This document shows, piece after piece, positions 30,866-39,091 of a DNA stretch of 64,000 nucleotides; position 1 is the stretch's first letter, and the number at the start of each line of letters is the position of its first letter. This DNA comes from Amycolatopsis sp. 2-15 (GTDB lineage Bacteria > Actinomycetota > Actinomycetes > Mycobacteriales > Pseudonocardiaceae). The notes under the pieces were generated by a model, which was not told the origin of the DNA, did no database searches, and saw only the letters and a program-made list of their open reading frames with translations. The stretch lies in assembly GCF_030285625.1 (NCBI RefSeq), contig NZ_CP127294.1, positions 3,606,001-3,670,000 on the forward strand, written 5' to 3'. Made by a program: the position numbers and the translations under genes.

Positions 30866-31745
30866 ATGCTGAACCGCATGGATCACCAGGGGTCGACTGA
30901 TGCCGATCCCACGGGTTCGGATCGCACGGATCCCGCGGGGCTGGACCGCGTGGACCACACGAGTTCGAGCCGCTGGATTCCGAGGGTCTTCGCCTCGCCG
31001 ATGGTGCGGGTTCGGGCCGCGTGGACTGCGGGGAACCGACCGGCGCGGACCGCAGGGGTCCGGGCCGGGTGGATTCCGGGGGGACTGGATCGCGTGGACT
31101 GCGCGGGTTGGAGCCGCACGGATGGGGAGGTACCGAGCCGCGTGGACCACGCGGTTTCGGAACGCGCGGGTTCCGGGGGACTGGATCGCGTGGACTGCGC
31201 GGGTTGGAGCCGCACGGATGGGGAGGTACCGAGCCGCGTGGACCACGCGGTTTCGGAACGCGCGGGCTCCGGGGGACTGGATCGCGTGGACTGCGCGGGT
31301 TGGAGCCGCACGGATGGGGAGGTACCGAGCCGCGTGGACCACGCGGTTTCGGAACGCGCGGGCTCCGGGGGACTGGATCGCGTGGACCGTCTGGGTTCGG
31401 ACGACGTGGATCCCGCGGGATCTCGCCGCGCGGACCGCCTGGTCGTGCGAGGCTGGACCGCATGGGTCACGCTGGTTCGGACGACGTGGATCCGGAGGGA
31501 TCTCGCCGTGCGGATCGCGCGGGGCTGGACCGCATGGGTCGCGCGGGTTCGGATGACGTGGATCTCGTGGATCCCGAGGGATCTCGCCGCGTGGACCGCA
31601 TGGGTCGCGCGAGGGTGGATCGCGTCGATCGTGTGGGTTCGGGCCGCACGGATTCCCAGGGACCTCACCGCAGGGACAGCGTGGATCCCGCGGCGCGGGA
31701 CCGCGTCGATCCCGCGGGTTTGAGCCGCGTGAACCATGCGGAACC
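30866..31745. repeat. Degenerate 24-bp repeat locus with embedded 96-bp tandem repeat
   Basis: About 880 bp built from variants of one 24-bp element whose plus-strand translation is an octapeptide like D-R-V-D-P-A-G-L or S-D-D-V-D-P-E-G. The pattern is in frame 2 at 30890-30990 and 31080-31440, and in frame 1 from 31450 on, so the phase shifts inside the array. At 31084-31371 three adjacent near-identical 96-bp units occur (unit starts 31084, 31180, 31276; a fourth diverging start at 31372). All units are multiples of three, most frames are open on both strands, and third-position GC is high. No ribosome site precedes it. It may be a decayed repeat-protein gene or a non-coding array. Confidence 0.8.
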
Positions 31746-31791
31746 GAGCAGCGTGGTTCGCCCAGCGCAAACTCACGAGGAGGATGCACGG

Positions 31792-32691
31792 GTGAACGGC
31801 GCGGAATACCCAGTCGCGCCCCCTGCCGTCCCCGCGGAACCGGATCACCCTGGCACCCTGATCCAGGCCGGCGATGGCTGCCGCCTCTGGACGACGGCCG
31901 TCGGGGAGGGCGAGGCGCTCATCGTGTGTCACGGTGGGCCGGGACTGTGGGACATGTTCGGCGACCTCGCTGCGGTGCTGGCCACCCGCCTGCGCGTGAT
32001 CCGCTGGGACCAGCGCGGGTGTGGCCGTTCGGAGCGCCGCGGCCCGTACTCGCTCGCGCGGACGATCGCCGACCTGGACGCCGTTCGCCGCCACTACGGG
32101 CTGGCCCGGGCCGCCGTGCTGGGCCATTCCTGGGGAGCGACGTTGGCGTTGCGATACGCCTTGGCCCACCCGGCGCACGTGACCAAGCTGGTTTACGTGT
32201 CCGGCACCGGGCTCGGCCGCGCCTGGCACCCGGCCTATGAACGTGACTTCGCCGCCCGCCTCGGCGAGGACCTGCCACGGCTCAGGGACCTGAACTCCCG
32301 CGCCCGCACTCCGGCCGAGGACCGAGAACTGGCTGTCCTGCAATGGTCCGCCGACTTCCCCGACCCGTCGACCGCCCGCACTCACGCCGAGCGGATGGCC
32401 ACACCGTGGTTCCCGATCAACTACGACTGCAACGCCGCCATCAACACCGAGGAAAAACGCCAGTCCCCCACCGAAGCCGAGCTCATCGCGGCCTGCCGTG
32501 GTCTGCCCACTCCCGCCCTCGTCGTCGACGGCGACCAGGACATCCGCCCCCGCTGGGCCGTGGACTCCCTCGAGGCCGCCCTCCCGACGACGAACCGCGT
32601 GACCTTGCCGGGCGTCGGCCACGTCCCCTGGCTCGAAGCCCCCGACGCCGTCGCCGAGGCCGTCCTGGATTTCCTCGCCCCGCAGCCATGA
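31792..32691 (+). CDS. Alpha/beta hydrolase (proline-iminopeptidase-like)
   Basis: A 299-residue alpha/beta hydrolase of the S33-like group. Oxyanion motif HGGPG (about residue 46), DQRGCGRS (about 75), nucleophile elbow GHSWGATLAL (about 110), acid VVDGDQDIR, and final histidine GVGHVPW. The GTG 31792 start is preceded by GAGGAGG (31777-31783) at ideal spacing. The frame stays open upstream through the repeat locus to 31021, but that part is repeat-derived and is not taken as coding. Substrate could be a peptide or a small ester or amide. Confidence 0.88.
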   Translation: MNGAEYPVAPPAVPAEPDHPGTLIQAGDGCRLWTTAVGEGEALIVCHGGPGLWDMFGDLAAVLATRLRVIRWDQRGCGRSERRGPYSLARTIADLDAVRRHYGLARAAVLGHSWGATLALRYALAHPAHVTKLVYVSGTGLGRAWHPAYERDFAARLGEDLPRLRDLNSRARTPAEDRELAVLQWSADFPDPSTARTHAERMATPWFPINYDCNAAINTEEKRQSPTEAELIAACRGLPTPALVVDGDQDIRPRWAVDSLEAALPTTNRVTLPGVGHVPWLEAPDAVAEAVLDFLAPQP

Positions 32692-32702
32692 GGTTCCGGC
32701 AC

Positions 32703-34166
32703 CTACGCCGGCAGATAGTTGATCGGATGATCACCCGTCGCCCACAGGTACTGCACCGCGTAGGCCCGCCACGGTTGCCAGGCCGCCGCATGCCGGGTCA
32801 GGGCCGAAGGCGAGGTCGGCAGATCCAGCGCCGCAGCGGCCAGCTTCACCCCCAGATCCGCAGGTACGAACGCATCCGGATCCCCCAGCGCCCGCATCGC
32901 GATGGTCTCCACCGTCCACGGCCCGAACCCCGGCAGTGCCGACAGCTCGGCGCGAGCGCGAGCCCAGTCGCCGCCCGGCGAAAGGTCGAGGTCGCCCGCA
33001 GCGAGGGCGGCGACGAGGCCCAGCAGCGTCCGACGGCGAGACTGCGGCATCGCGAGCGACGAAGGATCCAGGCCCACCAGATCGGCCGGAGTGGGGAAGA
33101 GGAAACCCAGGCCGCCCTCGCGATCGTCGACGGGCGTGCCATGGGCCGTGACAAGGCGGGCGGCGTGCGTGCGGGCCGCGGCGGTCGACACCTGCTGCCC
33201 CAGTACGGCCCGGACGGCGAACTCCTCGGGATCCGTCGTGCGCGGCACCCGGCGCCCGGGGTTCTTCGCGACCAAGGGGGCCAGCGCCGGATCCGAGGAG
33301 AGCTGCGCGTCGACCGCGACGGGATCCGCGTCGAGGTCCAGCAGGCGCCGGCAGCGGCTGATGGCGGCCGACAGGTCGCGCAGGTCGGTGAGGCCGAGGC
33401 GGCACGCGATGTGGTCGGGCGTCGGCGCCAGCGAAACGATGCCGTGGCCGTGCGGCAGGCGCAGGGTGCGCCGGTACGCGCCGTCGCGCCATTCCTCGAC
33501 GCCCGGCACGGCCGTGGCCGCCAGGTGGCCGAAGAGGTTGTCGGGGCACAGCGGCGCGCGGAACGGCAGGCGCAGTGACAGCGCCCCCGGCGAAGACGGC
33601 GCGCCGGACGCCCGCGAGCGCAGCTCGCTCGGTGTAAGGGCGAACACCTGGCGTACGGTGTCGTTGAACGTCCGGATGCTCGAGAACCCCGCGGCGTGCG
33701 CGATGTCGCCCATCGGCATCTCGGTGGTCTCGACCAGCAGCCGCGCGGTTTCCGCGCGCTGGGCCCGCGCGAGCGCCAGCGGCCCGGCGCCCAGCTCGGC
33801 GTGGACCTGCCGCTCGACCTGCCGCACGCTGTACCCGAGCCGCGCCGCGAGCCCGCTTACGCCCTCGCGGTCGACCACTCCGTCGGCGATCAGCCGCATG
33901 GCGCGGGCGACCACGTCGGCGCGCTCGTTCCACAGCGGCGATCCCGGTGTGACGTCGGGCCGGCAACGCTTGCACGCGCGGAACCCGGCCGTCTGCGCCG
34001 CCGCCGCGCTGCCGTAAAAACGCATGTTCTCGACCTTCGGCGGCACGACCGGGCAGCTCGGGCGGCAGTAGATACCGGTGGTGACGACGGCCGTGAAGAA
34101 CCACCCGTCGAACCGGGCGTCCTTCGACTGCACCGCGCGCACGCAGCGTTCGATGTCCTCGTACAC
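32703..34166 (-). CDS. Ada/AlkA-type fusion: methyl-accepting regulator and 3-methyladenine glycosylase
   Basis: A 487-residue adaptive-response repair protein. Residues 1-75: Ada zinc domain with four cysteines (GIYCRPSC and ACKRCRPD), accepting a methyl group from phosphotriesters. Residues about 85-185: AraC-type HTH (GYSVRQVERQVHAELGAGPLALARAQRA and FSSIRTFNDTVRQVF). Residues about 200-487: AlkA N-terminal fold plus HhH-GPD glycosylase with LPGFGPWTVETIAMRALG and the catalytic Asp in VPADLGV. The GTG 34166 fits the family N-terminus (VYEDIERCVRAVQSKDARFDGWFF); the frame to 34391 is rejected because it would cover the peptide gene. The stop is 12 bases from the convergent hydrolase. Confidence 0.92.
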   Translation of the reverse strand: MYEDIERCVRAVQSKDARFDGWFFTAVVTTGIYCRPSCPVVPPKVENMRFYGSAAAAQTAGFRACKRCRPDVTPGSPLWNERADVVARAMRLIADGVVDREGVSGLAARLGYSVRQVERQVHAELGAGPLALARAQRAETARLLVETTEMPMGDIAHAAGFSSIRTFNDTVRQVFALTPSELRSRASGAPSSPGALSLRLPFRAPLCPDNLFGHLAATAVPGVEEWRDGAYRRTLRLPHGHGIVSLAPTPDHIACRLGLTDLRDLSAAISRCRRLLDLDADPVAVDAQLSSDPALAPLVAKNPGRRVPRTTDPEEFAVRAVLGQQVSTAAARTHAARLVTAHGTPVDDREGGLGFLFPTPADLVGLDPSSLAMPQSRRRTLLGLVAALAAGDLDLSPGGDWARARAELSALPGFGPWTVETIAMRALGDPDAFVPADLGVKLAAAALDLPTSPSALTRHAAAWQPWRAYAVQYLWATGDHPINYLPA

Positions 34167-34224
34167 GCCCGCCAGTCTGCCCGGCGGCACCGACAAAACC
34201 TGGCGGGAATGCGACACCACCCCA

Positions 34225-34241
34225 CCGAGTGTCACACTCGG
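34225..34241. promoter_or_regulatory. Palindrome CCGAGTG-TCA-CACTCGG
   Basis: A perfect 7+3+7 inverted repeat between the divergent Ada/AlkA gene (start 34166) and the small peptide gene (start 34279). It is well placed as an operator for either direction, including binding by the Ada domain itself, but this is positional inference. Confidence 0.45.
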
Positions 34242-34278
34242 CGAATGCCACGGGTCACTTTTCCCCGAAGGCGATTGA

Positions 34279-34377
34279 ATGAAGAAGCACATTTCGCCGG
34301 TCCTCGACGTGCTCGTGGGCGCCGACTTCTCGAACAACAGCTTCGACGACAAGGCCGGCTGCGTGCTGTTCGTCTGA
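34279..34377 (+). CDS. 32-residue peptide, possible RiPP precursor or small regulator
   Basis: A short frame below usual gene-calling limits. It begins MKKHISPVLDVLVGADF and ends SNNSFDDKAGCVLFV. Support: GAAGG seven bases before the ATG, a palindrome upstream, a 19-bp perfect hairpin ten bases after the stop, and codons with the same third-position GC as neighbours. The layout (leader-like hydrophobic first half, polar Ser/Asn/Asp core with one Cys, hydrophobic end) recalls ribosomal natural-product precursors; S-x-x-S-x6-C is loosely like a class III lanthipeptide core. No modification enzyme is nearby, so the class is a guess. Confidence 0.55.
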   Translation: MKKHISPVLDVLVGADFSNNSFDDKAGCVLFV

Positions 34378-34387
34378 TCTGAATACC

Positions 34388-34430
34388 ACAAATAGTGCCA
34401 CCGGAAAACAATTCCGGTGGCACTATTTGT
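34388..34430. terminator. 19-bp perfect hairpin
   Basis: Arms ACAAATAGTGCCACCGGAA (34388-34406) and its exact complement (34412-34430) around the loop AACAA. It starts ten bases after the peptide stop codon. The A/T-rich outer part gives a short T-rich tail (ATTTGT). This is the strongest intrinsic-terminator-like structure in the window and suggests that a short, abundant transcript ends here. Confidence 0.8.
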
Positions 34431-34714
34431 CGTCTCCGATGGTCACTCAGTGCTACCGCTGACAACCTTCCCCAGACTTCAGCTCGAATTCACCGCCGTG
34501 ATCGTTCACGGTGCGCCGACGGCCGGATAACGTGCCCATCGCGGGACGAACCACGCACGAAGCCGGCCCGTCTTGACACATTTCAACCCCGCTCCACCGG
34601 CGAAGCAGCGACTGGGGAAGCCGCCGACGGTGAGCACCACCACCGTGCCGCACGCGTGTGGCCGTCCGCCCTCCCGCGGGCACGACCGCCGGGACCGCAC
34701 TGGATCGGAGCGAC

Positions 34715-36295
34715 GTGGAAAACTCGACGCGACGCAAGTTCCTCACCGTCACCGGAGCCGCCGCCGCGCTGGCGCTCGCCGGCACGCTGCCCGGCATCAC
34801 CGCCTCCGGCGCCACCACCGTGGACACCGACCGCGTGCCCGGTTACCCGTTCACGCTCGGCATCGCCTCCGGCGATCCGCTGCCCGACGCCGTCGTGATC
34901 TGGACGCGCCTGGCGCCGAAACCGCTCGACCCGTTCGGCGGCATGAACGACCGCCCGGTGTCGGTGCGCTGGGAGGTCGCCGAGGACGAGCGGTTCCGCC
35001 GGATCGTCCGCTCGGGCAACGCGCTCGCCCGGCGCGAGGAGTCGCACAGCGTGCACGTGGACGTCCGCGGGCTGCGGCCGTGGCGGCACTACTTCTACCG
35101 CTTCCACGTCGGCGGGCACACCAGCCCGGTCGGCCGCACCCGCACGTCGCCGACCGCGCACCAGTCGGTGCCCGCCGTCTCGCTGGCGTACGCGAGCTGT
35201 CAGGCCTGGTACGAGGGCTTCTACACCGCCTACCGTGACATGGCGAAGCAGGACCACGACGTCGTCTTCCACCTCGGCGACTACATCTACGAGTACGGCG
35301 TGGGCGCCGACGGCGGCCTGCGCAAGCAGGACATGGCCGTGGACTTCCAGCGCGAGACCACGACGCTCGACGACTACCGCGGCCGCTACGCCCTCTACAA
35401 GACCGACCCCGACCTGCAGGCCGCGCACGCCGCCGCGCCGTGGATCATCACGAACGACGACCACGAGGTCGAGAACAACTGGGCCGGCGACATCTCGGAG
35501 AACAACGACCCCGTCGCTCAGTTCCTCGTGCGGCGCGCCAACGCGTTCCGCGCGTGGTGGGAGCACCAGCCCGTGCGCACGACGCAGCTGCCCACCGGTC
35601 CGGACATCCAGATGTACCGCCGGTTCCAGTACGGCGACCTGATCCGCTTCAACGTCCTCGACACCCGCCAGTACCGCGACGACCAGGCCGCGGGCGACGG
35701 CATCAAGGCCCCGAACCCGGACTCGCTCGACCCGAACCGCACGATCACCGGTGCGGCGCAGGAGAAGTGGCTGCTCGACGGCATGGCGCAGCACTCCGCG
35801 CGCTGGGAGGTGCTCGCGCACCAGACCGCGATCGCGCAGCTCGACACCGCCGCGGGTCCGCCGGTGCTCGTGCCGATGGACACGTGGGACGGCTACGTCG
35901 CCTCCCGCAAGCGCATCCTCGGCGGCGCGCAGGACCGCAAGGTGCGCAACCTGGTCAGCATCGCGGGCGACCTGCACCGCAGCGTCGCTTCGGAGCTTCG
36001 GCCCGACTACGCGGACCCGAGCTCGCCGGTCGTGGCGACGGAGTTCGTCGGCACCTCGATCACGTCGGGCCAGGACGGCATGGACCTCGACGCCGGCGGC
36101 CAGACGATCCTCGACGAGAACCCGCACGTCAAGTTCGGCAACTTCCAGCGCGGCTACGTGCGCTGCGAGGTCACCCCGCGCGAGTGGACCGCCGACTACC
36201 GCGTGGTCGACAAGGTCTCCATCCGCGACGGCAAGGTCACCACGCGCGCGAAGCTCACCGTGGAAGATCGCGTCCCCGCCATCCACGTCCACTGA
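34715..36295 (+). CDS. phoD: PhoD-type alkaline phosphatase/phosphodiesterase, Tat-exported
   Basis: A 526-residue secreted phosphatase. The N-terminus STRRKFLTVTGAAAALALAG is a twin-arginine signal, so it is exported folded with its metals. Metal-binding motifs of the PhoD family are present: HLGDYIYEYG (about residue 190), TNDDHEVENNW (about 247) and IAGDLHRS (about 420), with LAYASCQAWYEG before them. GTG 34715 gives a compact signal peptide. The 280 bases upstream hold no gene, and a Pho-box was not evident. A discoidin-like exported protein follows after 12 bases, probably in one operon. Confidence 0.92.
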   Translation: MENSTRRKFLTVTGAAAALALAGTLPGITASGATTVDTDRVPGYPFTLGIASGDPLPDAVVIWTRLAPKPLDPFGGMNDRPVSVRWEVAEDERFRRIVRSGNALARREESHSVHVDVRGLRPWRHYFYRFHVGGHTSPVGRTRTSPTAHQSVPAVSLAYASCQAWYEGFYTAYRDMAKQDHDVVFHLGDYIYEYGVGADGGLRKQDMAVDFQRETTTLDDYRGRYALYKTDPDLQAAHAAAPWIITNDDHEVENNWAGDISENNDPVAQFLVRRANAFRAWWEHQPVRTTQLPTGPDIQMYRRFQYGDLIRFNVLDTRQYRDDQAAGDGIKAPNPDSLDPNRTITGAAQEKWLLDGMAQHSARWEVLAHQTAIAQLDTAAGPPVLVPMDTWDGYVASRKRILGGAQDRKVRNLVSIAGDLHRSVASELRPDYADPSSPVVATEFVGTSITSGQDGMDLDAGGQTILDENPHVKFGNFQRGYVRCEVTPREWTADYRVVDKVSIRDGKVTTRAKLTVEDRVPAIHVH

Positions 36296-36307
36296 CAGGA
36301 GATCCCC

Positions 36308-37153
36308 ATGCAGCGACGTCACCTCGCCGTGGCCGCCGGCGCTGTCGTAGTGCTCGGCGTGGCACTGGCGACCGGCGCGCAGAGCAGCCCGGCCACGCCC
36401 GCTCTGGAGTTGTCCGCCACCCCCGGGCAGATCCAGGTCGTCGGCCTGCCTTGCCTGCCGAGTGCCCTCACCGTCGGCATGACGAACAACGGCCGCGGCT
36501 CGGTGTACGCGGACATGGAGCTTTCCGCGCCTCGGCCCCTGGTTCTCGACCGGCGGATGTTCTCGTCTTGGCTGCCCGTCGGTCAACCGGTGTCGGTCCG
36601 CGTCGGAGTCACCGTGCCGCGCTCCGCTCGCCCCGGCCACTACACCGTGGGTTTGTCTTCCGACCGCGCTCGCCTGTCCGTCCCGGTCGACGTCCTTCCC
36701 TTACCTCCCAAGGGCCCCGGGGACAACCTCCTCCTCGGCGAACAAGCCACCCCGTCGTCCACCAACGGCAGCTTCTCCCCGTGCGGCGCTGTCGACGGAG
36801 ACGCGGACGGCGACCACTGGTCCACCACCACAGGCTGGAACGACGGCACGAAGTCCGTGTTCCCGGACAACTACACCGTGACCCTGCCCTCGGCCGGCGC
36901 GGTCGCCCGCGTCGTCACCGCCACCCTGGACTCCGCGAAGTACCCGGCCGCCAAGTACGGCCTGCGTGACTTCGACGTCCAGGCCCACGTCGCCGGCGCC
37001 TGGCAGACGGTGGCTTCGGTGCGGGGCAACACCTCGGGGTCGGTGACGTCGACGTTCCCGGCGGTGCAGGCTGACGGGGTGCAGATCGTGGTGTTGGATT
37101 CGAATGATCATGCGTATTCGCGGATTGTGGAGCTGGAGGCTTACTCCAGCTGA
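36308..37153 (+). CDS. Exported discoidin (F5/8 type C)-like protein
   Basis: A 281-residue secreted protein: Sec signal MQRRHLAVAAGAVVVLGVALATGAQ, then an Ig-like region (about 30-135) resembling the NEW2/alpha-galactosidase-associated type (LPCLPSALTVGMTNNGRGSV), a proline hinge, then a C-terminal discoidin-type beta-sandwich (GEQATPSSTNGSFSP..., GDHWSTTTGWNDGTKSV..., GLRDFDVQAHVAGAWQTVASV). It has no catalytic motif and probably binds carbohydrate or the cell surface. It is encoded 12 bases behind phoD with SD AGGAGA. Confidence 0.82.
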   Translation: MQRRHLAVAAGAVVVLGVALATGAQSSPATPALELSATPGQIQVVGLPCLPSALTVGMTNNGRGSVYADMELSAPRPLVLDRRMFSSWLPVGQPVSVRVGVTVPRSARPGHYTVGLSSDRARLSVPVDVLPLPPKGPGDNLLLGEQATPSSTNGSFSPCGAVDGDADGDHWSTTTGWNDGTKSVFPDNYTVTLPSAGAVARVVTATLDSAKYPAAKYGLRDFDVQAHVAGAWQTVASVRGNTSGSVTSTFPAVQADGVQIVVLDSNDHAYSRIVELEAYSS

Positions 37154-37250
37154 CGGGTCCGGCTCGGTCGGATGTCCGCCGCGCCGAATAGTCCTATATA
37201 GACGGAAGTCGGCATGTCGTTGAAGGATGTGCCGTGTCGCGCGGGCGAAG

Positions 37251-38342
37251 TCAGGCAGAAACCCGTTCCCGTTCACGCCGGGCATCCACCACCCGCAACC
37301 CCGCCAACAATCCCGTCAGGCCGCGATGCCCGCGCGTGAAGATCGCGAACAGGCCGCTGACCACGATCCACACCCCAGTCAGCGTGGAAGGCTGCGCGCT
37401 CGCCGTAGCGACCCCCATCGCGACGAAATACCCGCCCGACCCGAAGACGAACCGCACCACCATCTGCAGCACCGAAGGCTTTTCGTCAGCAGAGTTCGCC
37501 ACCGTCAGCAGCACCGCGCGCTGCCCCGGCGTCGCGCCGTTCCCGGCGAGGGGGACCACCAGCAGCAAAACCAACGCAGGCAACCACTCGCCGAGCAGCG
37601 CGTTCAACACGGGATCGCCAGGACCACGAAACCTGTCCGGGTCGCGCAGGAGTTGGACGGCGACCACGACGACGTTCAGCGCGACGCCCAGCAGCGTCAC
37701 CGCGATGAGGTCCAGCAGCATGCCGAACAGGCGACGCCCGCTGCGGACCGGGCGGGGGTCCTTGGCGTCAAGGCGTTCGTGTTGGCGGCCGAGCACCGGG
37801 GCGACCAGGGCGCCGACCGCGGCACCGAGGGTGTTGGACAGGAGGTCGCCCGTGTCGAAGAGGCGGTCGGGGCAGTCGACGAGGAACCAGACGCCCGTGA
37901 GCTGCGTGGTTTCGATGAAGAGCGAAACGAGAAACCCGGTGGCGATCGCGAAGGCCGGGCCCTTGCGGTACAGGCGGCGCATGAACAAGCCCCACGGCAC
38001 GAACAGCGCGACGTTGAACAGGACCTGCCGCAGCGCCGGGTTGCCGAGGAGTCCGGTGTGGAACTGTTTCATGTCCGAAACGAACTGCAGCGGATTCACC
38101 ACGGGGTGACGCAGCGACTCGTGGCTCGCGCAGAAGGCGGCGTCGACGACGGGCGTCGGCACGAGCGTGTACGTGATCAGCGCGCAGCAGTAGACGAGGA
38201 ACCCCAGCGCCGCGATCGCGCGCCCCGGGCCGAACTCGCCGCGCCGGCGATAGCTGAGGACGGCGTAAGGCACCACCAGCACGAACGCCAGGCCGAAGCC
38301 GCCGAACAGGGCCAGCAACGTCGGCCCGCTCCACTGTGTCAC
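37251..38342 (-). CDS. VanZ/RDD-domain membrane protein
   Basis: A 363-residue membrane protein. The N-terminal half is a VanZ-type domain (four helices, NVALFVPWGLFMRRLYRKGPA, SLFIETTQLTG, FDTGDLLSNTLGAAVGA). The C-terminal half has an RDD-like region starting GRRLFGMLLDLIAVTLLGV. VanZ-like proteins modify glycopeptide sensitivity in some bacteria, but most members are uncharacterised. GTG 38342 is chosen because GGAGGGG lies directly upstream; the longer frame to 38435 has no support. Confidence 0.87.
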   Translation of the reverse strand: MTQWSGPTLLALFGGFGLAFVLVVPYAVLSYRRRGEFGPGRAIAALGFLVYCCALITYTLVPTPVVDAAFCASHESLRHPVVNPLQFVSDMKQFHTGLLGNPALRQVLFNVALFVPWGLFMRRLYRKGPAFAIATGFLVSLFIETTQLTGVWFLVDCPDRLFDTGDLLSNTLGAAVGALVAPVLGRQHERLDAKDPRPVRSGRRLFGMLLDLIAVTLLGVALNVVVVAVQLLRDPDRFRGPGDPVLNALLGEWLPALVLLLVVPLAGNGATPGQRAVLLTVANSADEKPSVLQMVVRFVFGSGGYFVAMGVATASAQPSTLTGVWIVVSGLFAIFTRGHRGLTGLLAGLRVVDARRERERVSA

Positions 38343-38464
38343 TGACCCCTCCACCTCCGTAGGCGCGCCCGAGGGTAGCGATCTTCGCCGGGACCCACCG
38401 GTCGAGGGACACTGGCAGCGGTGCGTAATCTGCACGCGGAGGGCCCGGAGAGAGGAGCCGTTTC

Positions 38465-38881
38465 GTGGACGACGACATCGAGGACAACGCCGACACCGGC
38501 GTGCTCGACCCCGAAGACACGCTCGAGGACGGCGACCCGTACGACGAGGGCTACTCGCCGCCGGAGAAGCCGCTGGCCGTGCGCGAGTGGGGCATGACCG
38601 CCGCTGAGGAGCTCGCCGGCGAAAGCTGGGAGGGCCGCCTCGCGCGCGAGGTGCCCGACCTGGCCTACGACGACAGCGACGACCTCGGCGACACCACCGA
38701 CACCGACGGCGAACTCCTGGACGACGAAGTCGGCGACGCCCGCGCGGGCCGCCTCGTCGCCCAAGACGCGGGCTTCGGCCCGGACACCGATGAAGAGCTC
38801 TATGCCTCCGACGCCGGCATCGACGGCGGCGCTGCCTCCGCCGAAGAGGCCGCCGTGCACATCGTCACGCCGCGCGACTGA
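38465..38881 (+). CDS. DUF5709-family acidic protein
   Basis: A 138-residue very acidic cytoplasmic protein (DDDIEDNADTGVLDPEDTLEDGD, DSDDLGDTTDTDGELLDDEVG, then DEELYASDAGIDGGAASAEEAAVHI). The order of acidic blocks and the GYSPPEKP/VREWGMTAAEE core match the actinobacterial DUF5709 family of unknown function. GTG 38465 follows AGAGAGGAG. The next about 210 bases (38882-39091) show no gene. Confidence 0.88.
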   Translation: MDDDIEDNADTGVLDPEDTLEDGDPYDEGYSPPEKPLAVREWGMTAAEELAGESWEGRLAREVPDLAYDDSDDLGDTTDTDGELLDDEVGDARAGRLVAQDAGFGPDTDEELYASDAGIDGGAASAEEAAVHIVTPRD

Positions 38882-39091
38882 TCCGGGTGGTGACGGGACC
38901 GGTCATGACGTGCTCGGATTGGTGAGCGGAGTCCCAGCGGGTGTTGCGCAGGGGCGTGACTCTGTGGAGTCGACAGCGTCGTGAAGGGACCGTTCGACCG
39001 ATCGGCGGCGGTCGTAGCGGCGGGTAGTGGTCGCCCGCGGACGGCCGACCGAGCTTCGCGAAATGCCCGAAAGTCCCTGCGGCGTTGCCCT

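Noticed and set aside
31084..31460. CRISPR-like array
   Set aside because: The 96-bp units are directly adjacent with no unique spacers, and no cas genes are present.
31021..31791. Long N-terminal extension of the alpha/beta hydrolase (open frame from 31021, 556 codons)
   Set aside because: The extension is repeat-derived, and a strong SD (GAGGAGG, 31777-31783) precedes GTG 31792, which gives a normal-length hydrolase.
34166..34391. 75-residue N-terminal extension of the Ada/AlkA protein
   Set aside because: The family begins at the VYEDIERC segment; the extension would be antisense to the small peptide gene and its upstream palindrome.
37213..37340. Small plus-strand gene after a TATATAGACGG stretch (ATG 37213)
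   Set aside because: It lies between convergent genes, overlaps the VanZ/RDD coding sequence, has no SD and shows no conserved features.
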